Assembly (NCBI GenBank): GCA_022791685.1
Contig: JAAVZO010000025.1
Location: forward strand, 109,008-173,007
Direction: 5' to 3'
DNA length: 64,000 nucleotides
Source of the DNA: Clostridiales bacterium
Lineage (GTDB): Bacteria; Bacillota; Clostridia; Oscillospirales; CAG-272
Part shown: positions 8,603-15,858 of the stretch, piece by piece
Layout of the letters: each line of letters begins with the position of its first letter
Position numbering within the stretch: position 1 is the stretch's first letter
Translations under genes and position numbers: made by a program
The notes under the pieces: model-generated
What the model was told of the DNA's origin: nothing
Seen by the model: the letters and a program-made list of their open reading frames with translations, nothing else
Databases searched by the model: none

Positions 8603-8824
8603 ATTTACTTCAGGATTATCAGTACGTCCAAGAAGGTAGTCTACTGAACAATCGAGATAATCGGCAATACGCGCGAGACTAAATGACGCTAAACCTTTTT
8701 TGTCTGTCATTTGATTTATAGAATTAACGTTTAAACCACAATCATCTAACATTTTATTTAAATAAATATTTTTCTCGACTGCTCTATTTTTTATTCGAGT
8801 TGATAATATTTGCGCGTTATACAT
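8597..8824 (-). CDS. mini-XRE repressor A1 (75 aa)
   Basis: 75-residue Cro/CI-type helix-turn-helix protein. Residues 1-52 form helices 1-4 with the recognition segment about GLNVNSINQMTDKKG; residues 53-75 are the shared tail IADYLDCSVDYLLGRTDN. It has its own promoter 17 bp after the stop of A2 and a roughly 170-nt leader that contains a perfect 19-bp inverted repeat, a likely operator. Ribosome site AAGGAA. Function inferred: small repressor of its own locus; it has no signal for a C-terminal protease or effector domain. Confidence 0.82.
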   Translation of the reverse strand: MYNAQILSTRIKNRAVEKNIYLNKMLDDCGLNVNSINQMTDKKGLASFSLARIADYLDCSVDYLLGRTDNPEVNK

Positions 8825-8856
8825 AATACAAATTCCTTTTTTGTATATTTTACTAA

Positions 8857-8904
8857 ATCATGATTTTTCTTGATTGTCAATACTAAATCAAGAAAAATCA
8901 TGAT
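8857..8904. repeat. 19-bp perfect inverted repeat upstream of A1
   Basis: Arms ATCATGATTTTTCTTGATT and its exact complement separated by 10 bp, between the A1 promoter and its start codon. The left arm also contains the 12-bp palindrome AAATCATGATTT. Probable operator for an XRE dimer pair, or a leader hairpin. Confidence 0.75.
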
Positions 8905-8999
8905 ATAATATATATGTCCTAAGACTGTTCCAAAGTTAGCGGTTAAATTATATTCAAATCTATACTAACGCATGAAATCACCACTATATATACACTGCA

Positions 9000-9028
9000 A
9001 TTATAGCATAAAATGCAATTAAAGTCAA
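9000..9028 (-). promoter_or_regulatory. promoter of A1
   Basis: TTGACT, 17 bp, TATAAT reading leftward; begins 16 bp after the A2 stop codon, the same spacing seen between B1 and the next promoter. Confidence 0.85.
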
Positions 9029-9044
9029 TACATAACTATACTAT

Positions 9045-9272
9045 TCAATGATTGACTTCCGGATTATCGGTACGTCCGAGAAGATAGTCAACTGAGCAAT
9101 CGAGGTAATCGGCAATACGCGCGAGACTACCTGCTGAAATCATCTTACCATGGCGCATATTCGAAAATGTATTTTTTCCAAGCTCCAATTGTTCGAGCAT
9201 AGTTTCCAATTTTACATTATGCGATTTTGCAACTTCTTTTATTGTAATTGCAATATTTAATGGATTATACAT
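9045..9272 (-). CDS. mini-XRE repressor A2 (75 aa)
   Basis: 75 residues. Helix-turn-helix at about 8-52 (IKEVAKSHNVKLETMLEQLE, recognition segment LGKNTFSNMRHGK) and the common tail ADYLDCSVDYLLGRTDN. It is the closest relative of A3, with nearly the same recognition helix. It starts 58 bp after the A3 stop with no promoter in between, behind GGGGG, so A3 and A2 form one transcript. Predicted DNA-binding repressor; target site probably like that of A3. Confidence 0.85.
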   Translation of the reverse strand: MYNPLNIAITIKEVAKSHNVKLETMLEQLELGKNTFSNMRHGKMISAGSLARIADYLDCSVDYLLGRTDNPEVNH

Positions 9273-9330
9273 AATAAATACCCCCTATCTTTTACAATAT
9301 TATCTATAATATTCCACTATATAATATGAT

Positions 9331-9558
9331 TTAACGATTAACATCTATATTATCCGTTCGTCCGAGAAGGTAGTCGACTGAGCAATCAAGATAATCGGCA
9401 ATACAAGCAAGAGTTCCAGCTGATACCATCATACCATGGCGCATATTTGAGATAGTGTTGCTTCCAAGTTCTAATTGTTCAAGCATATATTTTAGAGTCA
9501 CATTACGCGATTTCGCAACTTCTTTAATCTTTAGTGCAATAATAAACGAATCATACAT
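9331..9558 (-). CDS. mini-XRE repressor A3 (75 aa)
   Basis: 75 residues, same layout as A2: helices 1-4 with LGSNTISNMRHGM as recognition segment and the tail ADYLDCSVDYLLGRTDN. I use the ATG at 9558, which aligns with the start of A1 and A2; an ATG at 9591 would add 11 unrelated residues without a ribosome site. It is the promoter-proximal gene of array A, divergent from the RHH gene at 9799, and its leader contains the facing RHH promoter. Likely the switch repressor of this module (inference). Confidence 0.83.
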   Translation of the reverse strand: MYDSFIIALKIKEVAKSRNVTLKYMLEQLELGSNTISNMRHGMMVSAGTLACIADYLDCSVDYLLGRTDNIDVNR

Positions 9559-9600
9559 CCTATACAGCCCATTCCTTTGTGAAAACCTCATAAAATCTAT

Positions 9601-9636
9601 GAATTCAGCGATTTTGTATTGACGATAGCTGAATTT
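9601..9636. promoter_or_regulatory. candidate operator of A3 over the RHH promoter
   Basis: Inverted arms GAATTCAGC and GCTGAATTT flank the -35 box (9619-9624) of the rightward RHH promoter. A repressor bound here would block the RHH promoter but not the A3 promoter. Confidence 0.6.
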
Positions 9637-9647
9637 AGTGATATAAT
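9619..9647 (+). promoter_or_regulatory. promoter of RHH gene 9799
   Basis: TTGACG, 17 bp, TATAAT with extended -10 (TGATATAAT), reading rightward. It lies inside the A3 leader and faces the A3 promoter. Confidence 0.8.
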
Positions 9648-9714
9648 ATATACAGCGTTAAGTACATGACACCATAATAAATCAATCGACAAGCTTCACC
9701 ATGCCAATTTGCAA

Positions 9715-9728
9715 ATTTAGCGCTAAAT
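9715..9728. promoter_or_regulatory. perfect 14-bp palindrome at A3 transcription start
   Basis: ATTTAGCGCTAAAT, just downstream of the predicted A3 start of transcription; candidate operator for the RHH protein. Confidence 0.5.
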
Positions 9729-9738
9729 ATACATTATA

Positions 9739-9767
9739 ATTATACCATGAATCTACACAAAAGTCAA
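9739..9767 (-). promoter_or_regulatory. promoter of A3-A2
   Basis: TTGACT, 17 bp, TATAAT reading leftward, 32 bp from the divergent RHH start codon (same distance in array B). Confidence 0.85.
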
Positions 9768-9798
9768 TGCACAAAAATAAATTTATCGAGGTGACATA

Positions 9799-9978
9799 AT
9801 GCTACTTAAAAATTTATCAGTACGAATAGATAATGAACTGCTCGACAAGCTACATTATGTATCAAGCTATAACGGACGCTCTGCGAGCTCGCAAGCCGCC
9901 ATTCTGATTCGACAATATATCGAAAGCTTTGAAAAACAGCATGGCGATATACCAATCAACAAAAAAGCACAAAAGTAA
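9799..9978 (+). CDS. ribbon-helix-helix (Arc-like) DNA-binding protein, 59 aa
   Basis: 59 residues starting MLLKNLSVRIDNELLDKLHY. The N-terminal strand NLSVRID, helix DNELLDKLHYVSSY, turn NGRSASS and second helix QAAILIRQYIESFEKQHG fit the Arc/MetJ ribbon-helix-helix fold, which binds DNA as a dimer through the strand. Start is fixed by GAGGTGA 5 nt upstream. A close paralogue sits at 22359-22538, also divergent from an XRE array. Predicted partner regulator in a two-repressor switch. An antitoxin role is possible for the fold but no toxin gene is adjacent. Confidence 0.85.
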   Translation: MLLKNLSVRIDNELLDKLHYVSSYNGRSASSQAAILIRQYIESFEKQHGDIPINKKAQK

Positions 9979-10010
9979 AATAACCGCCGTGAAATTCACG
10001 GCGGTTATTT
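9978..10010. terminator. bidirectional terminator, right edge of array A
   Basis: 16-bp stem starting AAATAACCGCCGTGAA, between the convergent RHH and rplA genes; nearly identical to the hairpin at 8571-8602. Confidence 0.88.
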
Positions 10011-10025
10011 GCGATTAGGATTAAA

Positions 10026-10718
10026 TTAACCAAGCTTAGCGTAGTTGATCTTTACGCCAGGACCCATTGTAGCAGCTACAACGCAGCTCTTGATATACTG
10101 ACCCTTAGTAGCAGCCGGCTTAGCCTTGATGATAGCTCCGAGCAGAGTGTTGAAGTTCTCAGCGAGCTTCTCAGTGCCAAATGAAGCCTTACCGATCGGG
10201 CAGTGGATGATGTTGGTCTTGTCGAGACGATACTCGATCTTACCAGCCTTAGCTTCCTTAACAGCCTTAGCAACATCCATAGTAACGGTTCCAGCCTTCG
10301 GGTTAGGCATCAAGCCCTTAGGACCGAGGATCTTACCGAGACGACCGATAACGCCCATCATATCAGGGGTTGCGATGATGATGTCGAAATCGAACCAGTT
10401 TTCCTGCTGGATCTTTGCAACATAATCTTCAGCGCCTACATAGTCAGCGCCAGCCTCTTCTGCTTCCTTAGCTCTGTCGCCCTTTGCGAAAACAAGGGTG
10501 CGAACAGTCTTACCAGTACCGTTGGGGAGAACTACTGCGCCGCGGACCTGCTGGTCAGCATGACGCGAGTCAACGCCCAGACGAACGTGAACCTCTACGG
10601 TCTCATCAAACTTAGCCTTTGCAGTCTGGCATACAAGTGCAAGAGCTTCGTTTGCGTCATAAAGCTTTGTTTTTTCGATAAGCTTTGCGCTCTCGACATA
10701 TTTCTTTCCAGTTGACAT
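10026..10718 (-). CDS. rplA: 50S ribosomal protein L1
   Basis: 230-residue large-subunit protein that forms the L1 stalk at the E site and, in other bacteria, represses its own operon by binding the mRNA. Clear family sequence, e.g. [23 protein letters not shown] split across two segments and [13 protein letters not shown]. Second gene after rplK with a 15-bp gap; good ribosome site (GGAGG). Full normal length. The operon is not followed by rplJ/rplL on this side: a terminator and the RHH gene come next. Confidence 0.97.
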   Translation of the reverse strand: MSTGKKYVESAKLIEKTKLYDANEALALVCQTAKAKFDETVEVHVRLGVDSRHADQQVRGAVVLPNGTGKTVRTLVFAKGDRAKEAEEAGADYVGAEDYVAKIQQENWFDFDIIIATPDMMGVIGRLGKILGPKGLMPNPKAGTVTMDVAKAVKEAKAGKIEYRLDKTNIIHCPIGKASFGTEKLAENFNTLLGAIIKAKPAATKGQYIKSCVVAATMGPGVKINYAKLG

Positions 10719-10733
10719 TGTTGTAACTCCTCC

Positions 10734-11159
10734 TTATTCCTCGACGGTGATACCCATGCTGCGGGCAGTACCAGCGATCATGCTCATAGCAGCCTCGAGC
10801 GAGCCTGCGTTAAGATCGGGCATTTTGGTTTCAGCGATCTGCTTAACCTGATCCTTGGTCAGCTTTGCGACCTTGGTCTTGTTAGGAGTAGCCGAAGCGG
10901 ACTCGATTCCGCACGCCTTCTTGATAAGAACGGGAGCAGGCGGAGTCTTAGTGATGAAGGAGAAGGAACGGTCTGCGTAAACGGTGATAACTACCGGAAT
11001 GATAAGACCGATGTCCTTTTTGGTTCTTTCGTTGAATTCCTTAGTGAATACCGGAATAGCAACGCCGTATGCACCGAGTGCAGGACCTACAGGCGGAGCG
11101 GGAGTAGCCTTTCCTGCCGGCAGCTGCAGCTTGATGTAACCTGTTATTTTCTTTGCCAT
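10734..11159 (-). CDS. rplK: 50S ribosomal protein L11
   Basis: 141-residue GTPase-centre protein; begins [20 protein letters not shown] with the proline-rich 22-residue segment [10 protein letters not shown] typical of L11. Start chosen at 11159 (GGAGGTG 8 nt upstream); upstream codons belong to the leader. Its leader has a small attenuator-like hairpin. Order nusG-rplK-rplA is standard in bacteria. Confidence 0.97.
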   Translation of the reverse strand: MAKKITGYIKLQLPAGKATPAPPVGPALGAYGVAIPVFTKEFNERTKKDIGLIIPVVITVYADRSFSFITKTPPAPVLIKKACGIESASATPNKTKVAKLTKDQVKQIAETKMPDLNAGSLEAAMSMIAGTARSMGITVEE

Positions 11160-11190
11160 GATAAATGCACCTCCGTATTGTGGTAAAAAA

Positions 11191-11205
11191 GATGTCCTTG
11201 ACATC
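11191..11205 (-). promoter_or_regulatory. attenuator-like hairpin in rplK leader
   Basis: GATGTC-AAG-GACATC on the minus strand followed directly by six T, 32 bp before the rplK start; could cut transcription of rplK-rplA. Confidence 0.45.
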
Positions 11206-11290
11206 GTAAATTGTTTCGGGAGAATTTGTTATGTGGTTTTCTCCCTCCCACGTCATGAGGGAAAGACGGGTTAAATAACGTTGACAAATA

Positions 11291-11309
11291 TCAATGCTAT
11301 CAGCATTGA
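11291..11309. terminator. hairpin between nusG and rplK
   Basis: TCAATGC / GCATTGA stem downstream of nusG; weak terminator or processing site since no long T run follows. Confidence 0.4.
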
Positions 11310-11337
11310 ATCGTCAAATTGAATCCGTATGCAATCC

Positions 11338-11880
11338 TCATTTGTCGGCGAGTTTAATATCCTTTGAGTCGAGCTCAAACGGAGTATCTCGTCCAAACAT
11401 ATTGGCGATAACTGTAACCTTTTTGAGGTCCTCAGAGATTTCCTTGAGCACACCCTTTGTTCCCTTGAGTGCGCCATCTTTGATCTCAACAGTGTCACCA
11501 ACATTGAAGCTGACGACTTCTTTAGCCTCGCTCACTTCGATTCCCATCGCAGCGACCTCAGCGTCTGTAAGAGCCGTCGGTTTTGAACCGGGTCCGACGA
11601 AGCCTGTAACGCCGCTGATGTTTCTGACGACGTGCCATGTTTCGTCAGTCATTACCATCTTTACAAGCACGTAGCTTGGGTAGACTTTTTCCTCTACCTC
11701 TTTGCCCGTTTCAACATCCTTATAGGTTTCGACCGGAATTCTGATATCAACAATGACATCATGAAGTCCGCGGTTTTCTACGATTTTTTCAAGGTTAGTT
11801 TTGACCTTGTTCTCGTAGCCGGAGTAGGTGTGCGCTACATACCAGCGCTTTTCCCCGGTTGCGTCATAAAGATCGTTCAT
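11338..11880 (-). CDS. nusG: transcription termination/antitermination protein NusG
   Basis: 180 residues. N-terminal NGN domain (KRWYVAHTYSGYENKVKTNL ...) binds the RNA polymerase clamp; the C-terminal KOW domain is VGDTVEIKDGALKGTKGVLK at about 125-145. Links RNA polymerase to ribosome or Rho in general. Start at ATG 11880; an in-frame TTG six bases upstream is less likely. Follows secE with a 26-bp gap in the secE-nusG-rplK-rplA transcript. Ribosome site is weak (GGGA next to the ATG). Confidence 0.97.
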   Translation of the reverse strand: MNDLYDATGEKRWYVAHTYSGYENKVKTNLEKIVENRGLHDVIVDIRIPVETYKDVETGKEVEEKVYPSYVLVKMVMTDETWHVVRNISGVTGFVGPGSKPTALTDAEVAAMGIEVSEAKEVVSFNVGDTVEIKDGALKGTKGVLKEISEDLKKVTVIANMFGRDTPFELDSKDIKLADK

Positions 11881-11906
11881 TCCCAAAGCGCTTCAAGTCC
11901 CCTATC

Positions 11907-12182
11907 TTATATAAGCTTTCCGAGAGCGGTAAGCCCCGTGGAGAACGCAAAGTCGAGAACGCCTATGCAGACGCTGGTTATAACGACCGAAACCGCAACA
12001 AGAATGGTATTATTAAGAGTCTGCTGAGGAGTAGCCCAAACTACCTTTTTCAGCTCGCTCTTATATTCGCGAAAGAACTTTCCGACCTTCTGGGTAAACG
12101 GAACCTTGTTCTTCTTTGCGGGAGCAGGCTTGCTGTCAGTCTTTTTCTCGACTGCGGCTTCCTTCTTTTCTTTTTCAGCCAT
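11907..12182 (-). CDS. secE: preprotein translocase subunit SecE
   Basis: 91 residues: a charged Lys/Glu/Ala-rich N-terminal extension, then the conserved amphipathic segment KFFREYKSELKKVVWATPQQ and one transmembrane helix (TILVAVSVVITSVCIGVLDF). This single-span form is the Gram-positive SecE, the clamp subunit of SecYEG. Ribosome site GGGAGG. Sits between rpmG and nusG as in most Firmicutes. Confidence 0.96.
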   Translation of the reverse strand: MAEKEKKEAAVEKKTDSKPAPAKKNKVPFTQKVGKFFREYKSELKKVVWATPQQTLNNTILVAVSVVITSVCIGVLDFAFSTGLTALGKLI

Positions 12183-12202
12183 AATAATACCTCCCGATTA
12201 GA

Positions 12203-12352
12203 TTACTTTGTTTCTTTGTGGAGCGTATGCTTGCGGCAGAATTTGCAGTACTTGTTGAGTTCAAGTCTGTCGGGGTCATTTTTCTTGTTCTTAGTCGTGT
12301 CGTAATTTCTCTGCTTGCATTCGCTGCACGCCAGTGTGATTTTAACTCTCAT
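12203..12352 (-). CDS. rpmG: 50S ribosomal protein L33
   Basis: 49 residues beginning [20 protein letters not shown]. Two Cys pairs (CSEC and CKFC) form the zinc ribbon, so this is the zinc-containing C+ form. Ribosome site GGGAGGTG. First gene of the rpmG-secE-nusG-rplK-rplA transcript. Confidence 0.96.
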   Translation of the reverse strand: MRVKITLACSECKQRNYDTTKNKKNDPDRLELNKYCKFCRKHTLHKETK

Positions 12353-12513
12353 TTCGGCACCTCCCGATTGAATTACATTCATGAATTTATGCCTGTCCGA
12401 AGCTTACATGGCGCTTCTTAAAGGCACGTACCTCCCTCAGCGAAGCGGCGGTTCTCTGCGATTTTCGCGGCGAAACATGCGCAAAAAAAGAGCCCTCCGA
12501 CAGAGGTATTATT

Positions 12514-12542
12514 ATTTTACCACAAAAATGCCGATTTGTCAA
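12514..12542 (-). promoter_or_regulatory. promoter of rpmG-secE-nusG operon
   Basis: TTGACA, 17 bp, TAAAAT reading leftward, with a roughly 155-nt leader. The leader includes a run of seven T after CCTC..GAGGG, a possible weak attenuator. The rest of the 12353-12669 spacer holds no gene. Confidence 0.8.
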
Positions 12543-12601
12543 GGGTTTTCCGTGTTTTTTATACGCGTTCGGCAAATTTATTTATCATATCTGAAATATA
12601 T

Positions 12602-12629
12602 AAAACCCGCTGCAGACGCAGCGGGTTTT
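12602..12629 (-). terminator. terminator of RNHCP gene
   Basis: 12-bp stem AAAACCCGCTGC / GCAGCGGGTTTT. Confidence 0.85.
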
Positions 12630-12669
12630 GGTATTATAAATATATCTCGCGTTAAAATTCAATATACGT

Positions 12670-13089
12670 TTACTTGAAGATCGCCCCCTCAATAGCGTCG
12701 GCGATCTCCTTTATTCGCTCGACTGGGAATGGCGGCTCGCACAGTGGCTTCAAGGCTATACTGTAAAGCTTAACCGGATTATCATCGGCAGCGATCCGGT
12801 TCGATGATATCTTTCCGCAGCTTTTGCAGCGGTGGATGATCACCCATTCTCTGCCTCGCACCCATACTGCGATCGGCTCCATTATCCCGCCGCAGTCCGA
12901 CTCACGGTCTCCGACCTCCTCGTCAACGTGTAAACTCGTCAAGCAGCTTGGACAGTGATTACGATGTCCGCTTCCTGCGCCGTCGGGTATAACACTCATT
13001 CCGCAGTTTTTGCAAACAAAGGTTTCGTTGCAGGAGTGTGTTTTGTAGTAGCCCTTTTCGTACTGTCTTCTTTTATTTTCGCGATTCAA
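12670..13089 (-). CDS. RNHCP-domain zinc-binding protein
   Basis: 139-residue small protein with the RNHCP domain (PF12647 type). Cys pairs CKNC (25-28 region) and CPSC, the name-giving GHRNHCPSCL segment, then CGGIMEPIAV and a final RCKSCGKISSNRIAADDNP give at least two predicted zinc sites. The family is widespread in Firmicutes and actinobacteria, but its role is unknown; nucleic-acid binding is often guessed. Single gene with its own terminator. No functional clue from neighbours. Confidence 0.85.
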   Translation of the reverse strand: MNRENKRRQYEKGYYKTHSCNETFVCKNCGMSVIPDGAGSGHRNHCPSCLTSLHVDEEVGDRESDCGGIMEPIAVWVRGREWVIIHRCKSCGKISSNRIAADDNPVKLYSIALKPLCEPPFPVERIKEIADAIEGAIFK

Positions 13090-13194
13090 TTGTATTTATA
13101 TCCATAGACAATTCTATGAATTTTCCTCCGTTTTGAATAAGTATAAAATGCACCGATATCGGCAAATACCTATTGGAGGAATGCCAGTTTTAGC

Positions 13195-13245
13195 TTATGC
13201 GCGGCAAACCTCCGGGCTTGCTGCGGCTTCTGTTGTACGTACCAT
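13195..13245 (-). CDS. possible 16-codon peptide
   Basis: Short frame MVRTTEAAASPEVCRA behind a strong AAAGGAG site 5 nt before the ATG. It follows directly after the T run of the hairpin at 13262-13310. The opposite strand also has GGAGGAATG at 13175-13183, so the coding strand is not certain. Unknown role; could be a leader peptide or chance. Confidence 0.25.
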   Translation of the reverse strand: MVRTTEAAASPEVCRA

Positions 13246-13261
13246 AAAAACTCCTTTAAAA

Positions 13262-13310
13262 AATATTATCAAGCTGATTAATACATAAGTATAAACAGCT
13301 TGATAATATT
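13262..13310 (-). terminator. terminator of SLH operon
   Basis: Perfect 15-bp arms AATATTATCAAGCTG / CAGCTTGATAATATT, 19-bp loop, then six T on the minus strand; 23 bp after the stop of the SLH gene. Confidence 0.8.
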
Positions 13311-13332
13311 ATACGCTTGAATTAAGTAAAAG

Positions 13333-14163
13333 TCAAGAGCTTTGCGAAATTTCTTCCGGCGTAATTATACGGTCAAGTATCGTCAGCACCTCAGCACGAG
13401 TAAGTGAGCCAAACGGGTAAAAATAATTTTCGTTCGGATCTTCACTGTCGCCCTTCATAATGTCGAGCTGATATGCGTTCAATATATATCGAAACGCCTT
13501 AGCCTCTGAATCAAAAACCACTCTCATATTCGGCGGGATATAATTGAATTCCTCATCCTTATATATCGCCATTAAATCGGTTTGCACATCCAAGAAATGT
13601 TTCGATTCAGTTTCAATTTCATAGTGCTCTGCTTTCAGACGCACAAATGTCTCGGCAGCATGATAACGAAGAACGGTATTTTCGGGTAAAAAGGACATAT
13701 TGTAGCCGAAATTTTCTCGAACCTTAACCTCGTAATCGTGAATTGCATCTTCACCGTTGGTTCTTCCATAAATTAGAAGCGGATATGAAGGGATATAGTC
13801 AGCGGCAGTACGCACATATTCATAGTACCATTCGTTAGGGTCAACATCATATAGCGGAGAATTAGTAGTACCGTCAAGCTTAAATGCCAGTGTAATAATC
13901 TTTGCAAGCTCAGCTCGAGTGATATAATCATCAGGGCGAAATGTTCCATCGGGATATCCGTTGACAATACCAGAATCGCTCCATTTGATTATCGTATCCT
14001 CAGCCCAATGGTCAGCAATATCGGAAAACGGCAACGCTAACTGTTCTGGCACAGTTTCACTATATGTCGTTTCTGCTAAATCACCTGTATCAACCGCTGT
14101 TATCGGTAGAAGTAGACAGGAAATCAGATAAAGTGCTATGCATATATGCAATCTATTTTTCAT
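13333..14163 (-). CDS. secreted S-layer-homology (SLH) domain protein
   Basis: 276 residues with a signal peptide (about 1-24, hydrophobic YLISCLLLPITAV). SLH repeat 1 at about 46-95 (FSDIADHWAEDTIIKWSDSG, NGYPDGTFRPDDYITRAELA), a second degenerate repeat, and a third ending YPFGSLTRAEVLTILDRI. SLH domains tether proteins to cell-wall secondary polymer. Starts 25 bp after the stop of the secreted partner at 14189, so they are one operon: probably an exported surface pair. No catalytic domain is visible. Confidence 0.82.
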   Translation of the reverse strand: MKNRLHICIALYLISCLLLPITAVDTGDLAETTYSETVPEQLALPFSDIADHWAEDTIIKWSDSGIVNGYPDGTFRPDDYITRAELAKIITLAFKLDGTTNSPLYDVDPNEWYYEYVRTAADYIPSYPLLIYGRTNGEDAIHDYEVKVRENFGYNMSFLPENTVLRYHAAETFVRLKAEHYEIETESKHFLDVQTDLMAIYKDEEFNYIPPNMRVVFDSEAKAFRYILNAYQLDIMKGDSEDPNENYFYPFGSLTRAEVLTILDRIITPEEISQSS

Positions 14164-14188
14164 AACAGCTATACTCCTTCGAACATAT

Positions 14189-15508
14189 TCAATTATTATA
14201 ATCTATCGAAAAGACCTCACTAGTTTCTGTATAATCAAAACTGATTGCTGAAGGCTTATATAATACCTGAAATCTTGTACTGGTATCATTATATACCATA
14301 AAAGGACGTGAACCAAGTGTGTAACTAATCAAGGTAGGATTATCGAATTTAACATTTCTGATATATGACCCACTTGACAAGTCTGTCTCTATTCCGTTAC
14401 CATCTGCGCCAAGCGCGACATAAGAAATTGCTTCCATGAATGCCAGTGTCTTACCAACACCCGATACCAATCCACTAATTGACCTATAATCATAGAAGAC
14501 GCACGCACCATCAATTCCCATATAAAGTTCAACTACTCCGTCTCCTACAGAAATTCCCACATATATAGTTTTATTATCAATAGTCATTTTACCTTTGCTA
14601 AAACTTGAAGCTGCAACTTTTGGCAAAGGATCAACCGCAAATTGATTTTCACCAGTTGCATCTGTACTTGTATAAGCATACAACCCTTGATTTCTTTCAG
14701 GTGCATTGGGACAAGCCATCAAACCAAGCTCTAAAAAGTTTGTATCTGAATTAACGGCTAGAAAAATATATGCAATATTAGTCTGAGTCCCACAGCCTAA
14801 TTGTGTATTGTTAAACACAAGATTTGTGTTACAAGCATAATCACTCGCATATTCTATACCTGATTTATACATATATGAGCCCGCCAATGGTTCACACGCG
14901 AAACTGTTGTTGTCAGTATCATAATAACTGTTCGTATAGTATGCAGTAAAGTCAGCTCCATGTCTAACAATTACATTTGCCATAGTCGACGCTGTCCCTA
15001 TTGGCATTGTTGAAGCATATACTCCATTCATTGCTACAGGCTCTACGAAATTCAACGTAGGTTTTGGAGGAAGCGCGTTATTTTTGAGACTAATCATTAG
15101 TCTGCTGTCATTGGGCTCAACATCAGTAATGCCAAGAACTTCCATTCCAAGGAAAGTACCATTCGACAAACTTTCGAACAAATCATTCGGTTCATTGCTT
15201 TTTTCAATTTCGTTGCTCTTAGCTAACAACGAGGCAGTATCTTCACTGCCAATTCTCAGAACAGTTCTCATGTTCTCCGCTTCCGCTTCATTAAAGCCAC
15301 GGATAACATTTTCGACACCATACTTTTCGAGGTATTCGTCAAAGCTGATGTACTCCACATCTTTCAGTGGTTCTCGGTCTACCGAGTACTCAGAGAATTT
15401 TGTTTCTTGCGAAAGGGGTTGAATACCATTGTCAGCATTTGCACTCACGCTGACGGACATGAGGAGAGCGGCGCAGCACATAGCTGCCATGATTTGCTTG
15501 TGTTTCAT
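14189..15508 (-). CDS. secreted protein of unknown function, partner of SLH protein
   Basis: 439 residues with a clear signal peptide (1-25, AALLMSVSVSANA). A helical Glu/Asn-rich N-terminal part (about 35-115) is followed by a beta-rich part with many Tyr, Asn and Gly, e.g. MTIDNKTIYVGISVGDGVVELYMGIDG. It resembles secreted adhesin- or lectin-like clostridial proteins in composition, but I recognise no family. First gene of the two-gene SLH operon behind a consensus promoter with an inverted repeat in the leader. Four or more Cys could form disulphides. Confidence 0.7.
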   Translation of the reverse strand: MKHKQIMAAMCCAALLMSVSVSANADNGIQPLSQETKFSEYSVDREPLKDVEYISFDEYLEKYGVENVIRGFNEAEAENMRTVLRIGSEDTASLLAKSNEIEKSNEPNDLFESLSNGTFLGMEVLGITDVEPNDSRLMISLKNNALPPKPTLNFVEPVAMNGVYASTMPIGTASTMANVIVRHGADFTAYYTNSYYDTDNNSFACEPLAGSYMYKSGIEYASDYACNTNLVFNNTQLGCGTQTNIAYIFLAVNSDTNFLELGLMACPNAPERNQGLYAYTSTDATGENQFAVDPLPKVAASSFSKGKMTIDNKTIYVGISVGDGVVELYMGIDGACVFYDYRSISGLVSGVGKTLAFMEAISYVALGADGNGIETDLSSGSYIRNVKFDNPTLISYTLGSRPFMVYNDTSTRFQVLYKPSAISFDYTETSEVFSIDYNN

Positions 15509-15577
15509 AATGGACTTCCTTTCTGTAATGAAAAAATTCTTTTATCAAGATGTACAGTTTTGTACTATCTTGTATGT

Positions 15578-15606
15578 ATTATATCATATAAAATAACAAA
15601 TGTCAA
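15578..15606 (-). promoter_or_regulatory. promoter of secreted/SLH operon
   Basis: Perfect TTGACA, 17 bp, TATAAT reading leftward; an inverted repeat (AAGAT.GTACA / TGTACATCTT, 15546-15570) sits at the start of the transcript as a candidate operator. The remaining spacer to 15775 is AT-rich with no gene. Confidence 0.85.
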
Positions 15607-15774
15607 TAAATGCTATAAAACAATTTCAAAATCAGCTTTATCCATAATTTTATTTTATATTTTTGTATATATTGCACATTATTTTTTCTTATTATACATT
15701 ATTATCAAATATTTATATTTACATAGCATGTAAAAGCCAATCAAAAAATATCTATAAAACTTTCGCAATACCTC

Positions 15775-15803
15775 TTGACAATCACGCGAACGTGTGATAT
15801 AAT
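15775..15803 (+). promoter_or_regulatory. promoter with operator, DUF1836 gene
   Basis: Perfect TTGACA, 17 bp, TATAAT. The spacer is itself an inverted repeat (TCACGCG-AA-CGTGTGA), a likely repressor site, perhaps for the gene's own product. Confidence 0.82.
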
Positions 15804-15858
15804 CTTATTACAAAGTAATTTTTACACAGTAAATTCTGCTGAAAGGAAACGTTATTGA

